A stretch of DNA of 64,000 nucleotides from Hymenopellis radicata. Taxonomy: Eukaryota > Basidiomycota > Agaricomycetes > Agaricales > Physalacriaceae. Every line of letters begins with the position of its first letter. Position 1 is the stretch's first letter. Shown here piece by piece: positions 22,463 through 33,234 of the stretch. The notes below the pieces were generated by a model. That model was not told the DNA's origin and did no database searches. It saw nothing but the letters and a program-made list of their open reading frames with translations. Location: the NCBI GenBank assembly GCA_015501595.1, contig JADNRX010000011.1, positions 248,001-312,000 on the forward strand, written 5' to 3'. Position numbers and translations under genes: made by a program.

Positions 22463-23837
22463 ATGGCAAAGAAGAAGAATAAGCAGGTATGCCGCTCTCA
22501 TTTCTCCTTTTTATGGTTGATATATCCTCTCCAGATCATCCAACCCTGGTGCTGGTATTGTGAACGAGAATTCGAAGATGAAAAGGGTCCGAGTTTCTCC
22601 TTTTTCAGTGCGCACTTGCTAAACGACATCCCTAGTATTAATGCAGCACCAAAAGGCGAAACATTTCAAATGCGGAATGTGCCCACGACGACTGAATACG
22701 GCTGGAGGACTGGCAGTTCATATTCAACAGGTTCACAAACTGGAGCCTGAAAAGTGCGAATCATCTCGTTCACCTGTTCAAAACTGACCCTTTCGGCAGC
22801 CTTCCTCGTATAGAGAATGCAATGCCTGGAAGAGACGGGTACGAAGTTGAAATCTTTGGAATGGAGGGCATTCCCGCTCCTGATGTGGCCGATTACAAGA
22901 GGCGCAAGGAGATCGAATTTGGTCTCGCAGCAGGATCTATCTCCCAGCCTCAACCTAAGCGCGCCAAGACGGAAAACCGACCACTATCGGAAGCTGAATT
23001 GAAAGCGGCATTGGAGGCCCACAAGGCTCTCATGGGCGCCAACAACAGCGAGCCCGCTGCTCCCTCCGCTAATGCTAGCTCTGGCGCTGTCTACGGCGCG
23101 CCACAGGCGTACGCTACTCCCCCTACACCTGCTGTACCTCCTGCGCCCATGGGTATGATGCCTCCTGGTGCACCGCCGTTTTTCCCGCCACCCGGAATGA
23201 TGCCTGGTCAGCCGCCTTTCCCGCCATTCCCCGGAATGCCTTTCCCTCCTGGGTACGTTTATTTCTTTTTCTCCTTCCCCTTTCTTTTGACGAACCATGC
23301 CCAGTCCTCCACCACCTGGTTTTCCTTTTGTACCGCCTCCCGGTGTTCTACCTCCTGGAATGCCGCCGCAGGGTGTGCCTCCGCCAGGCATGGCGCCTCC
23401 TGGAATGAGACCTCCCTTCCATCCACCACCCCCCAATTTTGTCCCTCAACAACACGGCTCGCCCTCACCATTCCCTCCGGGTCCTCCTAGTGGATCGGCT
23501 ACGCCTGCGACGGCGTCAGCTATACCCACACCACCGCCTCCGACGCCTTCGCAAGCCGTTACAGTACCCAAACGACAACTCGTATTACCAGTTCCGTCAT
23601 TGTCTCAGAATCTTCCACCTTTCAAGAAGGAGACAGATTTGAAATACAAAGATCCGAACTTTGCTCCGGTAAGCCTTCCCAGCCTTGGTTGCGCGCTTGA
23701 ATGGTTTTAATACTTTTCTCAAGGAGGAACACCGCGCATGCAACCCAAAGTACTTTGTTCCTAAATCTACTGATGCTGCTCAGCAGGGCGAAGAGACGAG
23801 AGGGAAGAAACGGGCGAGAGCAGAGGACTTTCTTTAA
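22463..23837 (+). CDS. BuGZ/ZNF207-like zinc-finger protein
   Basis: Homologue of the nuclear/spindle C2H2 protein that in animals binds Bub3 and microtubules. A 24-nt first exon (MAKKKNKQ) joins to the first finger, WCWYCEREFEDEKVLMQHQK. The second finger reads KHFKCGMCPRRL...LAVHIQQVHK. Next come IENAMPGRDGYEVEIFGMEG and IPAPDVADYKRRKE, both highly typical of the family. The second half is a Pro/Gly/Met-rich tract (MGMMPPGAPPFFPPPGM) with low-complexity character, which in ZNF207 supports coacervation. It ends NPKYFVPKSTDAAQQ and RARAEDFL. Length, about 350 residues, fits. The GLEBS (Bub3-binding) motif was not clearly found. Confidence 0.9.
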
Positions 23838-24202
23838 GGAGGAGAGCAGGAATCTTGATCAGTCCGTCCACCCCGCCCACCACCATATGCTATGACTCAT
23901 TTCATCCAGAGGCATCTGCATTGGTAGGAGGTTTTTTCGTTTCCTTTTTGTTGATTACACTTTCGATGCAACTCGAGGTGAGCAATATAATTTGATAATT
24001 GCTTTGTACGGTTAGTGGTTCCCTTGTTATCGAACGGAAGATACAAAGTCTTGAACGCGTCGTGCCGGCAAGACTGCTAACGCTAGAGGTTGTATGGTAC
24101 GACAGCCTTTGTTCGTGGCATCATTCCTGAATGTCATCTGTTTAGTATACATCGTACATAGCTTACAGTGCGAGTTTGGTAAAATACACGGAAACAAGAG
24201 TA

Positions 24203-25017
24203 CTACATTGTAGCCTTCAAGGTCACTATAGTGGAAGCTGAATGTAATGGATGTGGTCCCCATGATAGTGATGTGAGGTCGGTAATTCTGTGATTTCGTA
24301 GGGAAGCAGCATCTAAGAGGGAGGTGTAGTGTGCAATCTGTGCACGGAGAGCATCCAATTCCGCCATTTTCTGGAGACGCAGGAATAAGAAGATCTGAAA
24401 TAAAACACAGCACGTTCCAAGAACGAAGGTCAAGACGACTGTAATAGTTTGAAAGTGTGCTGGAACAGGGGAGAGAAGAAACTCACAGTGATTGCGACAG
24501 CGACCACGAATGTAATGCATGTAGTGCGGAACCCAAGATGGTTCCGGGGTTTGATACGTTCTCCGAAGCGGAAATTCAGCAGGTATGTTGCGGGCTTTCC
24601 GAATGGTCATGTACGAGAGCATGGCAGCCGTAGCATTGAAGACGATAGCGGTGATGGAAAGCGATCCGAAGGGAGTGGACATGATAGAGGGAAAGTGAGG
24701 GAGGTTGCTGCAGTAGGCAATGGGTATCATCATGGAGGAGATATATGCACATATTGTGCCCTAATCTACGGTTAGCTCAAGCACGAATGAGCAGAACTGT
24801 ATGTAACTCGCATGGTAGGTTCCGACTCTTGCTATCCATTCGAGGTCGGCGATTTCGCTGCGTAATCGGTTCTGATAGAGGAGGGTGCGCTCGTCGCCGA
24901 CCTGCTGTTGATAGTCCCCAAAGGCTAGAACTGGGGGGCGTGTAAGTCATCTCCAACGGCGATGAACACATAATTTGACACGCCTGCATCATTAGTGGTA
25001 TTGAGGGTAGACGCCAT
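24203..25017 (-). CDS. Small multi-pass membrane protein, family copy 2
   Basis: Probable start MASTLNTTNDAGVSNY at 25017. A charged amphipathic segment follows (GDYQQQVGDERTLLYQNRL, IADLEWIAR), then hydrophobic stretches TICAYISSMMIPIAYC, LSITAIVFNATAAMLSYMTI and FVLTFVLGTCCVLFQIFLFL. It ends with a coiled-coil-like cytosolic tail (KMAELDALRAQIAHYTSLL). The order and the motifs FNATAAMLSYMTIRK and LGTCCVLFQIFLF match the neighbouring protein at 25.5-26.4 kb and the copy at 4.6 kb. The last intron (donor GTGAGT near 24486, acceptor ATTACAG) is clear. The two upstream joins are not. Function unknown; three to four membrane helices predicted by eye. Confidence 0.6.
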
Positions 25018-25482
25018 GCTCGCAGCAACCATTATAGGATCTGCAACATGCGATTAGGACCTTGTTTTGGTAGAATGAAGAGGCAACCGCGGACAGTTGA
25101 AGATTGTGGAGGTGCTGGGATGAGAATTCATGGTATTTGCTGTGCCACGCCAGCAGCAGAAACGAGGGGAACCGAAATAAAAAGATGATGCTGGAACGGG
25201 AGATGAAGAAAGTGTGGCTGCCGCTAACGGGGACAACAATTGTATGTCTGTTTGATGTGCCTGGTCGCACGAGTCGGCTTTCGACACGGACGTGACTTCA
25301 TTAACAACAGCGCTCGCCGCTCCGTGTCTCGCTTGCCTTTGTGTCAATAACTCATGGGCCCAGTCGGAAATCAAAATACATAAGATATATACGTGGAATA
25401 ACGTTTAATCTATGGATCCCAAAAGTCAAAGATGATCTCGGATCGTAGGTAGTAGTACGACTGAACAATACCGCGACGCGCT

Positions 25483-26372
25483 TTACTCGCCTTTAGCCAG
25501 AAGGGGTACAATAATCAGCAGGAGCAAAGGAATCGTGGTCGCGCCCGCGAGCGCACTGATTACAATTTTGCCTGCTGCGCCGCCTTCATGCAGCCAGACT
25601 TGCAAGACCAGCTGAACGAGCACACACAGCATTCCAGAGAAGAAATTCAGAATCCCTAGAGAGATATGAGTGGCAAATAACCTGGGCAATATTTGGGAAA
25701 CGCACAGTACCGGACAACCCAAGGCCATGATCGGCCCACACCGTATCGACGAAGAAGATCGTATCGAACGGATATCTGACCATCCTTCGGAGCCTGGATG
25801 CTCTGTCTGGACGCCACAAGCGCAACATCGCTGACTTTCTGAACAATAACGAATGCGCTAATGGCCGCAGCCGAGTTGAACACTACGGAGCAGTACGAAA
25901 AGACAAAAAGCACTTCAAGGGACGTGCTGGAGGCTGCCGAGGGGAGAAATTGCGAATTCAGAAGAAGGAGAATCGCAATAATCGCAAATGCTGCCGACTG
26001 CGAGTCTTGATTATAACACAGAGTTTCATCGACAGCCCGAAAGACTTACTAGAAGCGTGGCGCTCTGGCCAGTTAACAGCCAGCTGTCCTGGAGCGAGCG
26101 CACGAGCGATGGTAATTCGTCTACAATGAAGAATGTAAGTCATTAATCCGGCGAAACATTCCGTCAACTTACACGTCAGGTCCATCGTGTCTTGTTGCGG
26201 ACCTACGCCCCAGGATGTGGCTAATTGGGCCTCAACTAGTACAAGTCCGGATCAAAGTCAGAATGATCTTCAGATGCAAGACTACATGGTGGTTGAGCTT
26301 ACCGTCTTGCAAACTCAACCGACGAAAGTCTACAGGCGACCGTGGCCCGGGACTTGAGAGTTTAGAGGACAT
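25483..26372 (-). CDS. Small multi-pass membrane protein, family copy 3
   Basis: Best-resolved member of the family. Exons join cleanly: MSSKLSSPGPRSPVDFRR...LQD | VEAQLATSWGVGPQQDTMDL | DELPSLVRSLQDSWLLTGQ | SAAFAIIAILLLLNSQF. Further helices are EVLFVFSYCSVVFNSAAA, WILNFFSGMLCVLVQLVLQV and KIVISALAGATTIPLLLLII, ending LLAKGE. The result is about 230 residues: a cytosolic N-terminal third and four membrane helices, with no signal peptide. It lies head-to-tail with copy 2, suggesting an old tandem duplication. No conserved polar or catalytic residue inside the membrane was noticed. Function unknown. Confidence 0.75.
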
Positions 26373-27029
26373 TGCGGATGAAGGAGTTCAAGGTTCTATG
26401 CGTCATGTATAACGTCAACGCTTTAAGTATAGGTGGAGCGGCTGGAGTCGTTTGGGGGGCTGCGTCATTGGTCCATTCAAGCTGTCGGAATACATCAACG
26501 GGGAACTGCCTCGAAGCTGCAACTTCATTGTAGTTGACTCCACGCGTCCGCAGGCTGTATCATTAGCTCAATGAGCGACGTGTAGGTGTTTTGACGGTAC
26601 ATCTAACCCTCCGAGTCGACGGACCTTGAAGATTGAGCATGTATACAGAGTCTCAGTTATGAAAAGAACGCACGTACTGGCTGCATTTTCAAGAGCGTCC
26701 AGTCTGGGGAGCTACTCATAAAACCACGTCTGTGTTCAATACATATACAACGAAGATGCAGGCTAGATCATGCAACAGATACGTAGGCACTATTGCTGAA
26801 CTGTAACGTGCAAAGCAAATTGATAAGAATAAATAGGCGTTAACAGCGACAGCAAGGGTCCTGCAAGGAGCTTAACTACTACAGATCCCAATAGGTTAAG
26901 ATAAACAAAGTTCAATCGATGCCAGATCGTAAAAATATGACAGCGAATGACGCGGCTAAAAGAATAGCCGAGCAAACTGGTTGCGGTGGAAGAGTAAGGA
27001 GCGACAGGGAGAGAGGAAAGTTGGCAGGA
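26373..27029. other. Intergenic region
   Basis: Upstream region of membrane-protein copy 3 and 3' flank of the next minus-strand gene. AT-rich in its second half. No open frame with protein-like composition and no RNA gene was found. Confidence 0.4.
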
Positions 27030-28322
27030 TTAGCGAGGAGGGATAGGGAACGACCCAGTCATATCACTGTAGGCCGAATTCGTCGTAGTTACGGTTTGCA
27101 TCGAGGCAACTCTCAACCTCTCCTCGACTTCACCCTCTCCCACGCCGAGGGCAGCAATGAGAGATTGGATGGCCCTTTCGTTGTTGCTGTCGGTCGACAT
27201 GGATACAGCATGCGATGAATAAGGCTTGTCGGCGAACGGGTTATGAACGATTTCGCGTTCTTTGCCTTTTTCACTGCGAGTGATGATTGGGGGTGGTGGA
27301 TGGATGTGGGTGGTATTATAAGTTTCCCGACCTCCAAAGAACGGATTATTCGCGCTCTTTCTACGCTCCACAGGCTCGAATGGATTTCCGTCCTGGTGAA
27401 CGATTTCCGCCTTCTGTCCAGTAAAATCGAGGACCTCGGCAGACTCCCAGCGATGGAGTTCGGAGTATGTAGCAGGGGGTGTAGGAATAGCCATATCGAG
27501 TGACGGTGACATGGATCCGGACATGTGAGCAGAACGCAACGACAAGAAGGACTCGTTGGCAGGACTGCTGGCCTCCCATGAAAGCGCTGCAGACTCTTGT
27601 CGGTTTGTAAACGGCTTGACCACTGGGGGTACATCGGTGGATGCGAGTTCCTGAGCAAGGCCAGCGTGGTACTGGGAGAAAGGATGGGGTTCGAGGTCAA
27701 AGACAGGAAGCTCGTCCGACTTATGAGTGTACATGGTGCGAACACTAGGAGTGGACTTTTTGAACATGGTGAGCTTTTCCATGGGAGCAATTGTCAGCGC
27801 GTCGGCCTCTTTCATCTGGTACTTCCCATCCCACTGATCTTCATCCTTGCCCTCCCCAAGTTTGTCCCAGTTCTCCAGGCGGGAACGTGAACGGGCATGT
27901 TCACCATGGGCATTTCGGCTGTGTGCCGAAACGGGGTCCCGGGGTTTGGGTGAGCTTCGCTTGTAGAGCAAAATCCCAATGAGGACAAGGACTGCAGCCC
28001 CAGCGAAGGCGCCTACGCAAACGCCGATGACGGTACCCATGGATATGCTTTCGGACGAAGCGGCTGCAGCGGGTGAAGCAGAGGCAGCAGCGGTGCGAGT
28101 GGAGGATGATCCCGGAATTACGCTGGTACTGACGACGAATGGGTCTGCGAGCGTTGCCGAATCCGCAGCTCCAGTGACCGTGGCTATAGCGAGTCCAGTG
28201 GCGGTAGCGCCAGTATCCGTTAATGTAACTCCAGAATCATCGACGCCTTCGACTGTGGGCGCAGCAAAGGCGTCTGATCCACGTCGGTGGTGGACATGGC
28301 GAGGTGAAATGTGGGCAACCAT
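27030..28322 (-). CDS. Single-pass membrane protein with long cytosolic tail
   Basis: One open frame of 430 residues from ATG at 28322 (MVAHISPRHVHHRRG). The first 100 residues are Ser/Thr/Ala-rich (SSTRTAAASASPAAAASSE) as in O-mannosylated outer segments. One membrane helix follows (GTVIGVCVGAFAGAAVLVLI) with a basic stop-transfer LLYKRSSPKPR. The remaining 290 residues are polar with many Ser/Pro sites and NPF-type motifs (DGNPFEPV, SANNPFFGG, VHNPFADK) of the kind that bind EH-domain endocytic proteins. The architecture matches fungal stress-sensor-like or SKG6/AXL2-like membrane proteins. No signal peptide is seen at this start, so an upstream exon may be missing. Confidence 0.7.
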   Translation of the reverse strand: MVAHISPRHVHHRRGSDAFAAPTVEGVDDSGVTLTDTGATATGLAIATVTGAADSATLADPFVVSTSVIPGSSSTRTAAASASPAAAASSESISMGTVIGVCVGAFAGAAVLVLIGILLYKRSSPKPRDPVSAHSRNAHGEHARSRSRLENWDKLGEGKDEDQWDGKYQMKEADALTIAPMEKLTMFKKSTPSVRTMYTHKSDELPVFDLEPHPFSQYHAGLAQELASTDVPPVVKPFTNRQESAALSWEASSPANESFLSLRSAHMSGSMSPSLDMAIPTPPATYSELHRWESAEVLDFTGQKAEIVHQDGNPFEPVERRKSANNPFFGGRETYNTTHIHPPPPIITRSEKGKEREIVHNPFADKPYSSHAVSMSTDSNNERAIQSLIAALGVGEGEVEERLRVASMQTVTTTNSAYSDMTGSFPIPPR

Positions 28323-28720
28323 GTGACGGAAAGGACGGTGGTGTAGAAAATGAGTGTAATACAAGTGCCCAAGAATTAGGCGCCGAAAAGAGGATCTGGC
28401 AACAACCAGTTAGTCGCCTAACATGGAAGGAGAGAACTGGACGGTACTGACGATTAATACGAAACCTCAGCAAGAACGAGCATTCAACCGTCCGCAAATA
28501 AAGTAGTGTAGACTTGGACGATTGTCGTCGTTGGTCGTAGTCGTCGTCCCAGTGAGAGTGTGAAACAGGGAATTGCCGAGGAATCACCGCATCAATCCTT
28601 CACACGCTTCTTGTTTGACTTTGCCCGTGTCCGGTGCAAGTTTCTCTCCTGTGTAACCGTCTCAACTGAGAATATGAAGACAATGGGAACCTCGTATTCG
28701 TCTATTTCGACAGATCTACG

Positions 28721-30044
28721 CTACTTGAGTGCCGCCTTCACTTCTTCCTCGATGGTCATCAACATAGACTCCGTCGTGTCCTTTGGTTTCCATCCCAAAG
28801 CTTTGGCTCGATCAGAAGTCGCTCTGGAATTTGCCCCCACACTCGTTTTATCCATAATAGGGTTCTGCTTCCTTTCCTCGTCGCTGAACTTGGTCGGTTC
28901 TGCATCCCCAATGCCCAGATGGTGCAAAACTTCCGCTATCTTCTTCGAGATCTGATACATTTTGTGTTCGTCGCTCGTTGCAAAATAAAAGCCCAGGCGA
29001 CCATGCTGGAATTGCGCGGGCGCCTTTACGGACGTCAGCGTCGTCGCTAGAATTGTGTCGAAAAGAGTGGTATACAAGTCGACCACTATGAAGCAAATGA
29101 GTAAGATGGTGAATTCGTCGAGAAACATACCAATGAACTGTCACTCACAGTCGGATATGCTAATATTGACCCAGACATTCTGGCCCTCTCCGAAAACACC
29201 GGCCTGTTTCCTGGAGAGCGCAAGCTCAACGAGGACGGGGATATGAATAGAATGAACACGTTGAATGCCCATAGCAGCAAGAGGCCCTCTTGCACGACCA
29301 TAAATAGAACCAGGCGCCACAACATATGTCTTGACATAGCCTAGCAAGGAATTTAATCAGACTTCAGAGGATTAATACCCGGAGCCCAAGGGGGTAACAA
29401 ACCTTGCTCATCAGCCTCGAATATGGTCAAATCAACAGGACGATGGGGCTGCGTAGGCGCAAGTGTATCCAACAACGCCGTATCGAGATCAGAATATACC
29501 GTCTCCGTCGCACGCATGCCTTTCGTATCTTCAGAGAGCACGCCTGTTCCAGACTATAGATACGTCTCACAGTTAGTATACACTTCGGTGTCAGGGCTTG
29601 AAATCGTGTACTAACAGTGTGAATCAAACTCGCAGTCTTTCCTGTACGCTCGAAATGTAGTTTCATGCCAGCAAGAATAGCCTCGATAGCAGTCACATCA
29701 TCGGAGTCGGCCTACATGCAACGAGTCAGCGTAAAATCCCCAAGGTAGAAAGATAGACCTACGCATGAGTATACGATATCTGCATTCGCAGCCTCCACAG
29801 TGAGAAGTTGCAAGTCTGAATTAGAGCCCACGACGGCGCGGATACCAAGTGAGCGGAAAAGCTCCACTTTTGAGGAAGACCGGATGAGCACAGTAATTGA
29901 AAACAGTTTTGCTAGTCGATGCGATATCAACGACGACAAGATGGAGCCTCCGATGAAGCCTGGATGCGTCAGGTGAGAGTGGAAAAAGGACCGACAGAAA
30001 GACTTGCCGGTGGCACCGATAAAGAATATGTTAATGGTAGACAT
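28721..30044 (-). CDS. NAD(P)-binding Rossmann-fold epimerase/NmrA-like protein
   Basis: Extended short-chain dehydrogenase-type protein; substrate unknown. Starts MSTINIFFIGATG | FIGGSIL, the N-terminal TGxxGxxG dinucleotide-binding motif (here GATGFIGG). Then ITVLIRSS, GIRAVVGSNSDLQLLT, ATETVYSDLDTALLDTL and YVVAPGSIYGRARGPLAAM, followed by a C-terminal part with FQHGRLGFYFATSDEHKMYQ and AKALGWKPKDTTESMLMTIE. Six to seven exons, all in frame, so the gene looks intact (about 350 residues). The first intron, inside the glycine motif, begins GCAAGT instead of GTAAGT. A damaged paralogue lies on the other strand at 33.8 kb. Confidence 0.85.
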
Positions 30045-30637
30045 TGTAGGAAGGGACTCTTGTAATGAGGCTCGTACGGTAAAGCGGCTTTTATAACAAA
30101 GCATGCGTATTATCAAGCTGTCTTCGACCTTTGCTGACATTGAATGGGCCAGAGGCAAGTCAGCGTGCATTCCTCTTGGCGTTCCCGGTACGTACCAAGC
30201 ACCGCTGTCCACCGGGCTTCTCAATCTGTAATCAAAGGGTGGCGTTTTTTTTCATGAACGAAGGCACTTCAAGTCCAGACTGTCGTGAAAAGTTCATGAG
30301 CACTTACGGGCGCGTCAGAATAAATGGAGGTTGTAATGAAGAGTGCGCCTTGATTTTCGAAAGTGACAGATAGCAGCGCACAGTGTAGCAGAAGCCCTGG
30401 GAAGATGTAGGAAGATGTCGAACGTTCACTGAGGTCCGCGAAGAGTCACATAGGTACCGACATTGATTATGAATGAGCAAGTACGCTGACTATTGAGTTC
30501 AAAATAGCCAGGGGAGGTTACATGAAGTCAAGAGGAAGACTACTCTCGGCGATCATCGGAGCAGGTGGAGATTTGTTTGGACCCCGTGACCTGACATCGC
30601 CTCTTCAAACTCAACACTCACTCAAGAGCCGCATTCA
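30045..30637. promoter_or_regulatory. Divergent intergenic region (epimerase-like / XLF)
   Basis: About 590 bp between two divergent starts. No coding sequence recognised. Both core promoters should lie here. Confidence 0.35.
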
Positions 30638-32141
30638 ATGTATCTGCTGTCAGAAGTAAGGACCGCTTGTCCCTATCTTTGGCGTATTGAAAGCATGGCC
30701 GTCGGTAGGAACACAATAAACAGCTTCTCGTCAAGGAATGGGCTGTCAAAATCGACACGCTCAATTCAACACCGTACCTCATTGTTTGTGACTAGTGGTT
30801 AGCCTGCTTTGAAAGAGCTTAATCTAAATTCAGAAATTCTTCTTGTCTCAAGCCGACTCCTCCTGTGTTGTGCTTATCACAGATACGAAATCCGTGTGGA
30901 CAGAAGGTGCGCCGACGCCTCCTTCAAAGGATCTAATTGTAACACGCGCAAGTTTTGTCCAGTCAACAATTCGCGCGTCGTTGGCGTGAATCAAACAACT
31001 TAGACCGCGTATCAAGTACAGAACTCAGCGACGAAGAAGAGGAATGGCGAATCCACAATCTGGAAGTTCTGACGAGAGCGCATTCACCTGCTGGGATTGC
31101 CGACTTAACCTTTGAGGTGGCGGAAACAACCTTCTCAGTAAGCCTTATGCTCTATTTCATCTGTATCTTACTCATCTTCAGGATGTTGCTTTCACTCTCG
31201 AAGGGTCGTCGTTTCAATGGCGCTGGGAAGCGTGTTTTGTTGGACACAAGTCCTCAGCGGAAATTTTGTCCAAACATCTCATCTTACCTCTCATAAGCAT
31301 GACACATCTCGCGTTTTCTTCGACAGACAACGTAACCGAGCTGTCTGATGCAGACATGGGCAAGGTACGACGGTGCACGTCTGTGTATGTCGCAGCTGAC
31401 GAGAATAACCAGGCTATCGATAAAGTTGCCCGAACCTCTCGACGAAACATTGATATCCATGTCAGAAACGCGTTATCAAAGCCTCGAGTCTCGACGGGTC
31501 TTTCACGGATGACAGCTACTTTTAACTTTGCGTCTGATATTCGTAAGTCATGTTTGGGTCAAACTGTTCAATCTTGACATTCGTTTAGCTGCTGTAAAAT
31601 CAACTGTGGACGTGCCAGACTTGGGGCCTCTACAACCTCCAGCGACTGAACGCCCTTCCACCTCTCGACTCAAGGACATCTCGCAGGTAATGCACTTTCG
31701 AACTATCCTCTCTTTACCCTTTCCTCAAATACATGATCAGACCTCTCACGATCCAAAGCGCTTCAACTCCACTCCGCCGGATCAAGCGCTAAAGGTCGCG
31801 TCCCCCTCACCTCCGCCGCCGCTTCCGCCTGCCGCACCCCAGGGCTCTGCTCCTGTTGAAGATTCAGATTCAGCGACAGAGGATGAAGACGACGATAAAG
31901 ATGAGCTGGCTGGGGTCAAGGCCAAGTCACCATCGCCGCCTCCAAGCCATCGTCCTCTGTTCCCGCCAAGAAACGACCTACAGCAGCACCATCGTCGGAC
32001 ACCGAATCGTCTCCTGTTAGACCGCCGAAGAAGGCGAAGGCGCCCGTTTCGTCGAGTGAGGATAGCGATGATGATCGAAAGAAATCTGTCGTCAAACGGG
32101 GGACTAGGCAACCCATTAAGCGCGGAGGGAAGCGTTTCTAG
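30638..32141 (+). CDS. NHEJ1: XRCC4-like factor XLF/Cernunnos (Nej1), non-homologous end joining
   Basis: Nuclear DNA-repair factor that bridges broken ends with XRCC4-ligase IV and Ku. Likely start MYLLSE at 30638, then LLVKEWAVKIDTLNSTPYLI | KFFLSQADSSCVVLITDT and KSVWTE, the XLF head-domain pattern. Next: FTLEGSSFQWRWEACFVG and SAEILSKHLILPLISMTHLA (compare the SQHLIRPLMGMS region of human XLF), then a helical stalk (RTSRRNIDIHVRNALSK). The second half is disordered and acidic, then Lys/Arg-rich, ending QPIKRGGKRF, a basic stretch with terminal Phe like the Ku-binding motif of XLF. About eight exons with good GT-AG ends. One frame change near 31910-31970 is either a weak 54-nt intron or an indel. 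Confidence 0.85.
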
Positions 32142-32314
32142 TAGTAGTGTACTTGTATACCGTTGCTCTATCTGATTTAATTTGTGCATCATTCTGAGTT
32201 GTTCGACAACCGCAGAATTGGCTTCGTGACGCGTTTGCTGCCGAGTGTGGATGACTAAGCACGTCACTTCCTCGTCTGTGCAGTCTGAGTCCGCGTCTTC
32301 AAACCTCCTCCAAC

Positions 32315-33234
32315 ATGGACGAGCAGAGGCCTTTCCACACTGCAGATGAATCATTGCTTGAGGTTATTGGTGATTACATTCCAGCAGTACCGTGTCTCAC
32401 TGGATATATTACAGGCTGCTCTGAACCAATCTTTTTCGGCGCCTCCTCGTCGGGCGTCGATGCCACCATCCCCGGCCGTGGAGGCACCTTCTACTTTGGC
32501 AGTTGACACTGCTGACAATGAGAATGCCTCAGCGCCAGAGCCTATTGTCTCGGCCGAAGAGGTGGAAAGCTGGAAGGCAGAATATGACTCCCAGGTCCAG
32601 GCATGGCGTGCCGAGTCCGCAGAGGCACGAGAGAAGGCAGAAACGGAGCGGCAGAGATGGGAAACTGTGAGGGCAAACCAAGTTCAAGCGCCATCCGTCA
32701 TGTCTGGATGGGAAACGGTCGGAAGCAAGAACACCTCGAGTGCCCCTTCTGGCTCGGTCCATACGTCCAGTATAGCAGATTCGCGGGACTTGGTGTCTGG
32801 AGAACCTCAGGTATTTGCGCGTTTTCTGTCCATATTAGCTTGGTTCTCAATTTCTGTAGGCTTCGCGTGCGGGTCCTTCACATTCACAGGCGTCCGGCGA
32901 CGACGCAGCAAAATGGGAAGACGTTCCTTCCTCCATCAGCTCCTCATTTCCTTCAATGTCCTTCCCCGAACACGACGAAACCTCGCCAGCGACTCGGAAA
33001 CCTCCTACGGACGCACCCATGTCCGCCACCCTGGCTATATTTGATCCTTCTCTCTCATCTCGGACACGCGTCAAGGCCTTGTTTTCCTCATTGGCGATCA
33101 ATCTCCTCTTGCCGTTTATAAACGGCGTCATGCTTGGGTTCGGCGAAATCTTTGCTAAGAATATTGTTTTGGAATGGTGGAGACCTGGATCGACAGTCAC
33201 CCAGACTGGAATTCGTCGCCGTCGACGGACTTGA
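32315..33234 (+). CDS. MIM1: Mitochondrial outer-membrane import protein Mim1/Tom13
   Basis: Promotes insertion of helical outer-membrane proteins and TOM assembly. Three exons: MDEQRPFHTADESLLE | AALNQSF...SGEPQ | ASRAG... with introns 32363-32411 and about 32812-32861. The C-terminal part carries the diagnostic Tom13 helix, LAINLLLPFINGVMLGFGE, then IFAKNIVLEWWRPG and a basic tail (GIRRRRRT). Yeast Mim1 is about 113 residues; this protein is about 270. The extra length is a polar N-terminal region with an acidic, Glu/Ala-rich coiled segment (EEVESWKAEYDSQVQAWRAE) and Ser-rich linkers, expected in the cytosol. It follows XLF on the same strand at 174 bp. Confidence 0.85.

Noticed and set aside
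25054..25374. Minus-strand open frame of 106 codons upstream of membrane-protein copy 2.
   Set aside because: Its composition is low complexity and it does not join to the next exon. Probably promoter sequence.
32363..32411. Apparent frameshift early in the MIM1 gene (IGDYIP against QYRVSLDILQ).
   Set aside because: A normal 49-nt intron (GTTATT...TTACAG) joins SLLE to AALNQSF in frame, so no frameshift is needed.
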